Below, piece by piece: positions 52,345 through 59,095 of a stretch of DNA of 64,000 nt. The first letter of the stretch is position 1, and each line of letters starts with the position of its first letter. The position numbers were made by a program, and so were the translations under genes. Origin of the DNA: Mesorhizobium sp. AR07 (GTDB taxonomy: Bacteria > Pseudomonadota > Alphaproteobacteria > Rhizobiales > Rhizobiaceae); the NCBI RefSeq assembly GCF_024746815.1, contig NZ_CP080525.1:1798001-1862000 (forward strand). The letters are read 5' to 3'. The notes beneath the pieces were generated by a model. That model was not told where the DNA came from. It ran no database searches and saw nothing but the letters and a program-made list of their open reading frames with translations.

Positions 52345-53381
52345 GCCGCGGCATCCTTGCCTGATCCGGCCTTTGCCAGCCGCGCCGCAACAAGGTCGGC
52401 GGCGAGTTCGCGGACTTGCTCGATGTCGATGCCGACAAGCCGGGCTATGTGCTGTTGCGGCAATCGGGAAAAGCCCACGCAGGCTCCGGCCATGCCGGCG
52501 GCGATAGCGCCGATCGTGTCGGTGTCACCGCCGAGATTGGCGCTGATGACCGCCGCTTGCCACGGATCGCCACTGGCAACCTCCAGCACGGCGAAGGCCG
52601 CCGGGACAGATTCCTGGCTGGCGACGCCGGTGCCGACCAGGTCGGTGATCAGCCGGATCGCAGCCTTCATCGCCTTGCCGCGCACGATATCTTGCGCCCA
52701 GACGATGCGCGCGGCGATGTCGCCGCCGGTCACCCAATGACCAAGTGTCGCCCCTCGCCTCGCCGCCGCGATGGCGCTGTCGGATGCGGCGCGCCAGTCG
52801 CCGCCGGCGACGCCGCGGCTGATGGCAGCGGCAACGGCAGCGGCCGAAGCAATGGCGATCGAGGTGTTGTGCGTGGCGCGGCAAGTCTCCGCCACCTTGG
52901 CGACCAGCGCGTCGAGCGGCTCGAGCGGCATCATGATGCCGACCGGCGCGATGCGCATGGCCGCCCCATTGGTGTCGCCGCTGCGCCCGGCCTCCTCCGC
53001 CGGCGTGCCATTGTTGATGGCATCTATGGCGCGCTTGGTCGACGGCCCCAGCAGATCGTAACTGCCGCGCGCCTTGACCTCGCGCTCCCAGTCCAGCAGC
53101 GCGTTGACCCAGCGCGCATGGTCGAACCGATCGCCTGACTCAACCAGGATGCGGCCAAGCAGCAGCGCCTGTTCTGTATCGTCGGTGATGGTACCGGCCA
53201 GGAGCCCCTTCGACACCGGGTGGTCGGCGACGGGAGCGACGAAATCAACGACATGGCCATAGAACTCAGCGATGCGTGCCGGCGACAAGAGCTGCGTCGG
53301 CATACCGAGCGCATCGCCGATCGCCCCGCCGACAAGTGCGCCCATGGCTCGATCAATGGCTTTGCTGGTTGCATCCGGCAT
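52341..53381 (-). CDS. ADP-ribosylglycohydrolase family protein
   Basis: The 346-residue protein shows all the di-metal motifs of the DraG/ADPRH family: GALVGGAIGDALGMPTQ at the N-terminus, TDDTEQALLL near residue 66, NGAAMRIAPVG and NTSIAIA in the middle, and GGDTDTIGAIAAGMAGA near the C-terminus. Members remove ADP-ribose or hydrolyse N-/O-glycosidic bonds of ribosides. In this metabolic operon, beside a PfkB kinase and an importer, it more likely degrades a ribosylated small molecule than reverses protein ADP-ribosylation. No DraT-like transferase is encoded nearby. Confidence 0.9.
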   Translation of the reverse strand: MPDATSKAIDRAMGALVGGAIGDALGMPTQLLSPARIAEFYGHVVDFVAPVADHPVSKGLLAGTITDDTEQALLLGRILVESGDRFDHARWVNALLDWEREVKARGSYDLLGPSTKRAIDAINNGTPAEEAGRSGDTNGAAMRIAPVGIMMPLEPLDALVAKVAETCRATHNTSIAIASAAAVAAAISRGVAGGDWRAASDSAIAAARRGATLGHWVTGGDIAARIVWAQDIVRGKAMKAAIRLITDLVGTGVASQESVPAAFAVLEVASGDPWQAAVISANLGGDTDTIGAIAAGMAGACVGFSRLPQQHIARLVGIDIEQVRELAADLVAARLAKAGSGKDAAA

Positions 53382-53384
53382 CGC

Positions 53385-54110
53385 TCAAAACCTCATATGC
53401 AGCGCGAAATGCGCGGGGTTGAGCAGGCTGGTGACATATTCGATCGGCCGGTCGTCGGCGGCACGCGTCAGCCGGCGGCCGCGCAGGAATGGCGTGCCTT
53501 GTGGGCAGCCGAGGATGGCGGCATCCTCGGCGTTGAGCATTTCGATGCCTACCCATTCCTCGCCATGGTCGGGAATAAGGCCGGCGCCGCGCAGCGTCTG
53601 GTGCAGCGATCCCTCGCGTAGACCGCGCAACGGCACATCTTCCAGTTCCGGCGACAGCGGCAGGCGGCTGCGCTCGATCGAGATCGCATGGCCATCGCTG
53701 GCGTTGGTGCGCACCCGGTCGACAGCGATGAAGAAAGAGCTTTCAATGCCAAGCCAGGCGGCAAGATCCGCGTCCTCGATCACTTCAAGCCGCAGCGTCC
53801 GCGTCTCGGCATTGGCGCCCGCATCGGCCAGCGCCCGCGACCAGCCGATCGCATCGTCGACCGGCTTGCCGTCGAAGGTGACGAACGAGCCGATGCCGAC
53901 CTTGGTGGTGATCAGCCCACGGCTGGACAGTTCCTCAAGGCCCTTGCGGATCGTGTTGCGGCTGACGGAAAAGCGCTGGACCAGCTCGTTCTCGCTTTGC
54001 AGGCGATCGCCGAAACCAAGCACGCCCGAACGGATCTCATGCTCCAGAACGGTGGCGATCTGCTCGGGCTTGCCCGTGCCAGGAGACAGTTGAACCGCGC
54101 GCCGTTTCAT
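53385..54110 (-). CDS. GntR-family (HutC/UTRA) transcriptional regulator
   Basis: The 241-residue regulator has an N-terminal winged helix (RSGVLGFGDRLQSENELVQRFSVSRNTIRKGLEELSSRGLI) and a C-terminal UTRA effector domain (VDRVRTNASDGHAISIERSRL and GRRLTRAADDRPIEYVTSLLN). It is the first gene of the minus-strand operon, three bases before the glycohydrolase gene, so it is probably autoregulated together with the transporter and enzymes. The effector should be the imported compound or a phosphorylated product. A matching palindrome lies just upstream (54131-54157). Confidence 0.92.
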   Translation of the reverse strand: MKRRAVQLSPGTGKPEQIATVLEHEIRSGVLGFGDRLQSENELVQRFSVSRNTIRKGLEELSSRGLITTKVGIGSFVTFDGKPVDDAIGWSRALADAGANAETRTLRLEVIEDADLAAWLGIESSFFIAVDRVRTNASDGHAISIERSRLPLSPELEDVPLRGLREGSLHQTLRGAGLIPDHGEEWVGIEMLNAEDAAILGCPQGTPFLRGRRLTRAADDRPIEYVTSLLNPAHFALHMRF

Positions 54111-54130
54111 ATGCGTACCTGTCTAGTGAA

Positions 54131-54157
54131 CCTGTATAGTCCTGTTCAATATACGGG
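54131..54157. promoter_or_regulatory. Imperfect palindrome, candidate GntR/HutC operator
   Basis: CCTGTATA (54131-54138) and TATACGGG (54150-54157) are inverted with one mismatch across 11 bases, 21 bases upstream of the regulator's start codon. The position and the TGTATA/TATAC core suit a HutC-type autoregulatory operator. Confidence 0.45.
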
Positions 54158-54246
54158 TGCAAAATACAATGTCAACGGGATACCGAGGCAAGCCGAACGG
54201 GGGCAGTCAAATCTCCGAAAATAACGATGAATCAGGAGGATGGAGC

Positions 54247-54540
54247 CTAATCCTGATTCAAATTTGGCCGGACAGGCAACGGTCCTTCACGGGGTTCAAC
54301 GAGGATGTCCGCCTCGATGGCGGCGTTGATGAAAGTCGCTCGTGCCACCGAGGCCTCTTTCTTTCCCTCAAGCACGGCCAGACAGGCCTTGCGGGCGACC
54401 ATGTGCCTTTGCCCTGTCACAACCGGCCAACGGTTCATCAGAATGTCGGCGGCTTGAGCCACCCGCTCCACATTGAAGACCGAGTTTCGCGACCGGCCCA
54501 GCACAACCCTGACCGGCTCATCGAAACGCTGATCTTGCAC
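54247..54540 (-). CDS. DUF982 family protein
   Basis: This 97-residue protein belongs to a family almost confined to Rhizobiales: FDEPVRVVLGRSRNSVFNVERVAQAADILMNRWPVVTG and ARKACLAVLEGKKEASVARATFINAAIEADI match the DUF982 pattern. Its function is unknown. The GTG start at 54540 has GGGAGG eight bases upstream; no ATG is available. It is divergent from the small protein at 54616. Confidence 0.85.
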   Translation of the reverse strand: MQDQRFDEPVRVVLGRSRNSVFNVERVAQAADILMNRWPVVTGQRHMVARKACLAVLEGKKEASVARATFINAAIEADILVEPREGPLPVRPNLNQD

Positions 54541-54615
54541 TCACGTCACCTCCCGAAATCGAACGTGCCGACCTAATTCCCGCTAGTGTGATAGGTTCCC
54601 TGGAGAAGGTGCAAG

Positions 54616-54873
54616 ATGTCCGATTCCAGTGGCCAGAAAAGTCCCAAACTGATCGTCGTGGTCGCGTTCGACCGCGGCGAGGACGGCGAACTGTTTCCGG
54701 CCTTCGGCCCCGCCGACCAGCAGAGCGAGGACCGCGCCATACGCACAGCGAGGGCACTGGCGGCAAAGCATGTTGGCGTCATCGCCTGGAGCCGGGAAGC
54801 CGATCCCATGTTGGGCGACTACGGCCCGCCGACGACGCTGTTCGTCAGCGGCGACGTGCCGGACATGGAGTAA
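54616..54873 (+). CDS. Small conserved hypothetical protein
   Basis: The 85-residue soluble protein (MSDSSGQKSPKLIVVVAFDR to SGDVPDME) is acidic at the C-terminus with an alanine-rich middle helix (RAIRTARALAAKHVGVIAWSR). I do not recognise a named domain. GGAGAAGGTGCAAG precedes the ATG at 54616 and the codon usage matches its neighbours, so it is probably a real gene. It has no obvious operon partner. Confidence 0.7.
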   Translation: MSDSSGQKSPKLIVVVAFDRGEDGELFPAFGPADQQSEDRAIRTARALAAKHVGVIAWSREADPMLGDYGPPTTLFVSGDVPDME

Positions 54874-54948
54874 GTCGACCGGCGCCAAGATCTAGGCCGC
54901 GCCACGCCTCCGGTTGACTTGGCGGCGTTCCACACAGAGCCGGTAAAA

Positions 54949-54963
54949 TAAAACGTCGTTTTA
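54949..54963. other. AT-rich perfect palindrome
   Basis: TAAAACG-T-CGTTTTA is a perfect 7-bp inverted repeat with a single central base, 20 bases upstream of the sigma-EcfG-like promoter of the next gene. It may be a regulator site; nothing indicates which. Confidence 0.3.
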
Positions 54964-54980
54964 ATATATATCCATCTCAC

Positions 54981-55005
54981 GGAACTGTTTTCCCTCGATC
55001 CCGTT
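54981..55005 (+). promoter_or_regulatory. Sigma-EcfG general-stress-response promoter
   Basis: GGAAC (54981-54985) and CGTT (55002-55005) are separated by exactly 16 bases, the full consensus for the alphaproteobacterial extracytoplasmic sigma factor EcfG. It lies 50 bases upstream of the small secreted protein's start at 55055. Confidence 0.75.
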
Positions 55006-55054
55006 TGTCTGCAGGTCGTTTATTTCAATGACCTCCACAGAGAGGAATATCCAG

Positions 55055-55345
55055 ATGAACTTCAAGATGCTCACTATGGGCGCGATGGCGCTTGCGATGA
55101 TGACTGGCTCGGCCTTTGCCGCAGCTACCCACACCTCGGCGCTCGACGACCCGGCGAAGATGTCGCCGTTCTTCACCGATGCCGGCATGAAGACCATGAG
55201 GACCGAAAAGGAATTCAAGGCTGCCTGGCTGGCGATGAAGGAAGAAGACCGCACCTCGATGATGAAGGATTGCGGCGACAACGTCATCGGCAAATCGCAT
55301 GACAATTTCTGCAAGATGACCAAGCAGCTCGGCGGCGCGAACTGA
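55055..55345 (+). CDS. Small secreted hypothetical protein, stress-regulated
   Basis: The 96-residue protein has a signal peptide (MNFKMLTMGAMALAMMTGSA, cut after AFA) and a mature helical domain (DAGMKTMRTEKEFKAAWLAMKEEDRTSMMKDC) with two cysteines. Its function is unknown. The ATG at 55055 has AGAGGAA upstream and was preferred to 55028. A perfect EcfG-type promoter precedes it and a rho-independent terminator follows, so it is a monocistronic general-stress gene by inference. Confidence 0.78.
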   Translation: MNFKMLTMGAMALAMMTGSAFAAATHTSALDDPAKMSPFFTDAGMKTMRTEKEFKAAWLAMKEEDRTSMMKDCGDNVIGKSHDNFCKMTKQLGGAN

Positions 55346-55388
55346 CGCACCACGATTCGGGCGCATACCCAAAGCGAACAGCTGGATG

Positions 55389-55414
55389 AAGGCGGGCCAA
55401 GTGCCCGCCTTTTT
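55389..55414 (+). terminator. Rho-independent terminator
   Basis: GGCGGGC (55391-55397) and GCCCGCC (55403-55409) form a stem with a 5-base loop followed by TTTTT (55410-55414). It ends the small secreted protein's transcript. Confidence 0.85.
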
Positions 55415-55503
55415 CAGCGGTGATGTGAAACATCAAATCACCGTGCCCCGGGGGATTCAATTCGCGACAACGGTCGGGCAAATGTGTAACGTCCACACTT
55501 GGA

Positions 55504-56607
55504 GTGGCAGAACGCCGCTCATTTGGCTTTGTGCCCATGTTTCAACCCATTGCGAATATCGAGGACGCGCAGACGCTGGCGCAGGCGATCGTCAATACGA
55601 TCACCGAGCCGTTCCTCGTCCTCGACGAGCAGTTTCGCGTGCTGGCAGCCAGCCGCTCCTTTTACAAGACATTTGAAGTCGACCCCGAACAGACCCAGGG
55701 CTCGATGCTCTATGCGCTCGGCGACGGACAGTGGGATATTCCCGCGCTTCGCCTGTTGCTGGAAACAATCATTCCCGAGAAGACCGCCATGGACGGCTTC
55801 GAGGTCGAGCATGATTTCCCGCGGATCGGCCGCCGCACCATGCTGCTCAACGCCCGCAAGGTGCTTTACGACCACAGTTCGGCCATCACCATCCTTCTCG
55901 CCTTCAACGACATAACGGCTCGCCGTGTCATCGAGCGGGAAAAGGAAGAGCTGCTGCGCCGCACAGAGGATCTGCTTCTGCAGAAGGACGTCCTGCTGCG
56001 CGAGATGGAACATCGGGTCGCCAACAGCCTGCAGATCATCGCCAGCATCCTGTTGTTGAAGGCACGCTCGGTCACATCGGAAGAGACGCGCCAGCATCTG
56101 AAGGACGCCCACCAGCGCGTTCTGTCCGTGGCCGAAGTGCAGCGCCATCTTCATACCTCGGCCGGGATCGACGAGATCGATGTCGGCTCCTACCTTCCAA
56201 AACTGTGTAGCAGCCTTGCCTCGTCGATGGTCGGCGAAGCTCAGCCGATCACGGTCACCGTGACGGCCGAAGGCGGGAGGATGGATTCGCAAAGGGCAGT
56301 CAGCCTGGGACTGATCGTTACCGAACTCGTTCTCAATGCCATCAAATATGCTTTCCCCAAGGAGAAGGCCAGCGCTCGCATCCAAGTGAGCTACGAGACC
56401 GCGGGCAGTGACTGGAAACTGACGGTTTCTGACAATGGCGTCGGTAAGATCGCCAACGACATGCCGGCCACCGGCCTTGGAACAGCCATCGTGGAGGCGC
56501 TGGTGAAACAGCTCGAGGCCAGGGTGGACGTCATCAGCGACACCGACGGCACCACCGTGTCAATCACCCGGGCAACATTTACCTCACGAGTGCCGCGAGC
56601 GGCGTAA
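55504..56607 (+). CDS. PAS-containing HWE/HisKA_2-type sensor histidine kinase
   Basis: The 367-residue kinase is soluble. A PAS-like sensor spans about residues 20-140 (FLVLDEQFRVLAASRSFYKTF); a short coiled linker follows; the HisKA_2 phosphoacceptor is LREMEHRVANSLQIIASILLLKAR with the expected histidine; and the HATPase domain has ELVLNAIKYAF (N box), VSDNGVG and GLGTAIVEALVKQLE. No membrane spans are seen. Such kinases commonly feed the PhyR-NepR-EcfG stress switch. No response regulator is adjacent. The start is uncertain between GTG 55504, GTG 55531 and ATG 55537. Confidence 0.88.
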   Translation: MAERRSFGFVPMFQPIANIEDAQTLAQAIVNTITEPFLVLDEQFRVLAASRSFYKTFEVDPEQTQGSMLYALGDGQWDIPALRLLLETIIPEKTAMDGFEVEHDFPRIGRRTMLLNARKVLYDHSSAITILLAFNDITARRVIEREKEELLRRTEDLLLQKDVLLREMEHRVANSLQIIASILLLKARSVTSEETRQHLKDAHQRVLSVAEVQRHLHTSAGIDEIDVGSYLPKLCSSLASSMVGEAQPITVTVTAEGGRMDSQRAVSLGLIVTELVLNAIKYAFPKEKASARIQVSYETAGSDWKLTVSDNGVGKIANDMPATGLGTAIVEALVKQLEARVDVISDTDGTTVSITRATFTSRVPRAA

Positions 56608-56613
56608 AAACCG

Positions 56614-57099
56614 CTACCACGATGCCTGCCTTCCGGATATCGCCTCGATCCTGATCTGATAGAAGAGATGGCTGCCCGAAACCGTTGGCGCAGCGCCAGG
56701 CTTCAGGGCTCCCGGTTCCCACCAGTTCGCGTGCGCGGCAAGAAGCGACCAGGCAAATTTGCGGTCACCGTCCATCGGAGCAGTCATCCTTTCGACGCCG
56801 GCAGCGCTATCGTCCAAGTGCGGCCCTTTGGGTAATTCCTCGAAGAGGCCTTCCACGACGACGCTCTTCCAGCCATGTGAACCACCGACATCATCGACTT
56901 GAAGGCAGACCTGGGGGTTGGCCTGCATCCACTCGACCTTCCTGCCGGGAAGCGAGAAACTGAAAATAGAGTTGTCGCCGAAGGCAAAATGGATCGGCAC
57001 CACATAGGGTCGGAGGTCGCGCACGCAGGCCAGACGGCCAAGGCGTTGCGTCTTCAACAGGGCGACGCAGTCCTGCCGTGTCATCACCTTGACGTTCAT
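56614..57099 (-). CDS. Pyridoxamine 5'-phosphate oxidase-fold flavin-binding protein
   Basis: This is a 161-residue split-barrel protein: RLGRLACVRDLRPYVVPIHFAFGDNSIFSFSLPGRKVEWMQANPQVCLQVDD is the NimA-like/FMN-binding pattern, and GWKSVVVEGLFEEL follows. It may bind FMN or haem and reduce small oxidised compounds. The ATG at 57099 has AGAAAGAAGGATC upstream. It converges closely on the kinase gene (6 bases between stops). An EcfG-type promoter 200 bases upstream could drive it. Confidence 0.85.
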   Translation of the reverse strand: MNVKVMTRQDCVALLKTQRLGRLACVRDLRPYVVPIHFAFGDNSIFSFSLPGRKVEWMQANPQVCLQVDDVGGSHGWKSVVVEGLFEELPKGPHLDDSAAGVERMTAPMDGDRKFAWSLLAAHANWWEPGALKPGAAPTVSGSHLFYQIRIEAISGRQASW

Positions 57100-57306
57100 C
57101 GCGATCCTTCTTTCTGTTCAGGCAGCGCGATCGATGCGGCAAATGACCTTGATGGCCGCTTCCGCCACCCCAATCCGTGCATCGATCCCCTGGATAGTCT
57201 CGATATGACCGCGAGCCGCCACCATCCGCCACAGGGCATGAGATCGCCGCGAATTTCGCAGAGTGTTGTCCGGAGCGTCAGGGGCATTGGCAGCCTCCCG
57301 CAACTC

Positions 57307-57331
57307 AACGGTATCGACACAGACCGGTTCC
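57307..57331 (-). promoter_or_regulatory. Sigma-EcfG-type promoter
   Basis: On the minus strand GGAAC (57331-57327) and CGTT (57310-57307) are exactly 16 bases apart. It points at the PNPOx-fold gene starting at 57099 and predicts a leader of about 200 bases. Confidence 0.7.
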
Positions 57332-57345
57332 CTAGACCGGCAAGC

Positions 57346-57379
57346 AAAAGCCCGCTACGGCGAAGCCGGAGCGGGCCTT
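57346..57379 (-). terminator. Rho-independent terminator of the DUF3309 gene
   Basis: Read on the minus strand, GGCCCGCT and AGCGGGCT form a stem around CCGGCTTCGCCGT, which itself can fold, followed by TTTT (57349-57346). It lies 165 bases past the DUF3309 stop. Confidence 0.6.
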
Positions 57380-57543
57380 GGAGGAGGAGGAAGGGTGGGA
57401 CCCTCTCCCTCTTGTTTCCACGGGGGGTGTGGACCGCGATCATCTTACAAAAGTTTCGAGACAAGCCGCATCACAATCCGGTGCACGCTGACACCGACGC
57501 GGTCACGAAATTGCGACCGCCCGGCGACGACCGAGCAGTGCGG

Positions 57544-57708
57544 CTAAATGCGCCCGAGCACGACAAGCACGATGATGATGAGCAGCACGAGCCCGAGACC
57601 GCCGCCACCATAGTAGCCGGTGCCATAGAACGGACCACCGCCGAAGCCGCTGAAGCCTCCAAGCAGCGCAATGACAAGAATAATGATCAGTATGGTTCCT
57701 AGGCTCAT
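57544..57708 (-). CDS. DUF3309 family small membrane protein
   Basis: The 54-residue protein MSLGTILIIILVIALLGG... has two hydrophobic helices flanking a Gly/Tyr-rich centre (GGGPFYGTGYYGGGG) and ends VLVVLGRI, matching the DUF3309 family of small alphaproteobacterial membrane proteins. Its function is unknown. The gene is short but complete, has its own EcfG-type promoter 73 bases upstream of the ATG and a terminator downstream, so it is monocistronic. The start at 57708 is supported by GGAGCGGGAAACC. Confidence 0.88.
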   Translation of the reverse strand: MSLGTILIIILVIALLGGFSGFGGGPFYGTGYYGGGGLGLVLLIIIVLVVLGRI

Positions 57709-57780
57709 GGTTTCCCGCTCCTGTTTACGCGCTTCTGCGCCGGCTCAACATCGCGCCATTCGCGTGTTGCTGGGGATGTG

Positions 57781-57805
57781 AACGCTTTCAACGCATTAGC
57801 GTTCC
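57781..57805 (-). promoter_or_regulatory. Sigma-EcfG promoter of the DUF3309 gene
   Basis: On the minus strand GGAAC (57805-57801) and CGTT (57784-57781) are separated by exactly 16 bases. The -10 element is 73 bases upstream of the start at 57708. Confidence 0.75.
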
Positions 57806-57856
57806 GCCCGGCGCAGCGATGCCGGACGCACGTGAACTGCCAGGGCACTCGCACAG

Positions 57857-57881
57857 AAAGCCGCCCCAGGATGGCGGCTTC
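57857..57881. terminator. Stem-loop, possible secondary terminator
   Basis: AAGCCGCC (57858-57865) and GGCGGCTT (57873-57880) form a perfect 8-bp stem with a 7-base loop. On the minus strand it is followed by TCTG with only a short T run, so it is weak. Confidence 0.35.
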
Positions 57882-58058
57882 CGACCCGGCTGGAAGAGAG
57901 TGCAGGCAAAGCCTCACGGCGGGTTCGGTATTGCCAATCCCGGTGCGGCGGAACTGCCGAGCACGCAGCGCTTCTTCATTCTGGCCACCCGGTATCCGAC
58001 ATGTCGGCTACGGCACCCGGCGGGTTCGGATGTCCCGGGGTACCTCGAGCCCAGCATG

Positions 58059-58090
58059 AAAAAAGCCCGCCGCTTGCGAAGAGGCGGGCT
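58059..58090 (-). terminator. Rho-independent terminator
   Basis: Read on the minus strand, AGCCCGCC and GGCGGGCT form an 8-bp stem around an 11-base loop, followed by TTTTTT (58064-58059). It ends the transcript of the gene at 58162-58857. Confidence 0.85.
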
Positions 58091-58161
58091 CGATCGAGAT
58101 GCGAAGATCATTAAAGGTTAAGGGCGTGAGCATCCATGTAGACGCGCACCGCGTCGACCCG

Positions 58162-58857
58162 TCAGACGATCCCGTAGAACAGCCTGTAATGGACGCGCTG
58201 CATATAGTCCCGGTATTCCGGCGTGGCGGCAAGCAGCGCCTCTTCGCGCAGGATGCGATGCACCTGGAAGAACGTAATGACGGCGTAGACGGCGAGATTG
58301 TAGAAGGAAAAGGCCGACAGCAGGAACAGGACATGGCCGATCAGATAACCGGCATAGATCGGGTGTCGCACAAGGCGATAGGCACCACCGGTCATCACAC
58401 CGCGATTGCCTGGCAGAATGGCGAACGAACGCCCCAGCGATATCTTTCCCCAGATCACGAAACCCAATGCCAAGGCTTGCAGCGGCGCGGCGACATAGAT
58501 CGGGATAATGGCCACGCCTGGTTCGAGGGCGATGAAGCCGACACCGAAGCTGGCGATCACGGAGACAATCACCGTGAGCGGGTTCCAGTCGCGAACCTGC
58601 GGCCGCCGCGACAGAAGCAGCCAGGTAAAGGTAAGGATCTCGGAAGTCGCCACCAGCGCCACATTGAGACGGGTCGGATCGAGCATAAGCTGATATATGC
58701 CGCGGTAGACAAACAGCGCCGCGAAAGCGAGCGCACAGGCGCGAAAGAAGCCCTCACGCAAGTCGACCAGGATTTCGCGCTTTCGGGCCGCGGACAAAAT
58801 CCCGTCGTCGTTGACGTGCGGAAAGGTTTCATTTTTTGATATGAGCAAGGCAAGCAT
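58162..58857 (-). CDS. Isoprenylcysteine-carboxyl-methyltransferase/NnrU-like membrane protein
   Basis: The 231-residue membrane protein has about five spans. The C-terminal signature GGAYRLVRHPIYAGYLIGHVLFL near residue 170 and FQVHRILREEALLAATPEYRDYMQRV match the ICMT/PEMT-like methyltransferase family, where the RHP and EE residues bind S-adenosylmethionine. The substrate is unknown. The first ~25 residues are polar and may not be translated; I kept the ATG at 58857, which gives the longest frame. The gene is monocistronic with a clear terminator. Confidence 0.85.
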   Translation of the reverse strand: MLALLISKNETFPHVNDDGILSAARKREILVDLREGFFRACALAFAALFVYRGIYQLMLDPTRLNVALVATSEILTFTWLLLSRRPQVRDWNPLTVIVSVIASFGVGFIALEPGVAIIPIYVAAPLQALALGFVIWGKISLGRSFAILPGNRGVMTGGAYRLVRHPIYAGYLIGHVLFLLSAFSFYNLAVYAVITFFQVHRILREEALLAATPEYRDYMQRVHYRLFYGIV

Positions 58858-59095
58858 CCCAATGATCCCTCAAGGCGACCTTTGCACGCAACCATTGCCG
58901 TGCGGTTAATCAACAAGATCAGATCGGCACTAAACTGCTTCTATGTCCACAGGGATCAGCGTGGCGCAGCCTTCGCCGTTCGCTGGCAGATCATTCCATC
59001 GCATTGCAATTTATGCTTGCATTTTAGAACAAATAAGGAACAATAGATGGATTGCCGCCAAGGCGGACCAGGGTTTTCGGGGGAGGACCAGCGAT

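Larger units (their letters stand above)
57100..57543. other. Intergenic region with stress promoter and terminator
   Basis: These 444 bases between the PNPOx-fold gene and the DUF3309 gene carry the terminator of the latter (57346-57379) and, directly after it, an EcfG-type promoter (57307-57331) reading towards the former. I see no convincing gene: the short minus-strand frames need TTG starts or lack ribosome sites. Confidence 0.6.
57709..58161. other. Intergenic region with promoter and two hairpins
   Basis: The 453 bases hold the DUF3309 promoter (57781-57805), a 9-bp stem-loop (57857-57881) and the terminator of the methyltransferase-like gene (58059-58090). The longer frames here overlap one another and lack ribosome sites and family similarity. 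Confidence 0.6.

Noticed and set aside
57118..57303. Short minus-strand open frame upstream of the PNPOx gene
   Set aside because: It needs a TTG start, lies almost on top of the predicted promoter -10 element, and has no recognisable family or ribosome site.
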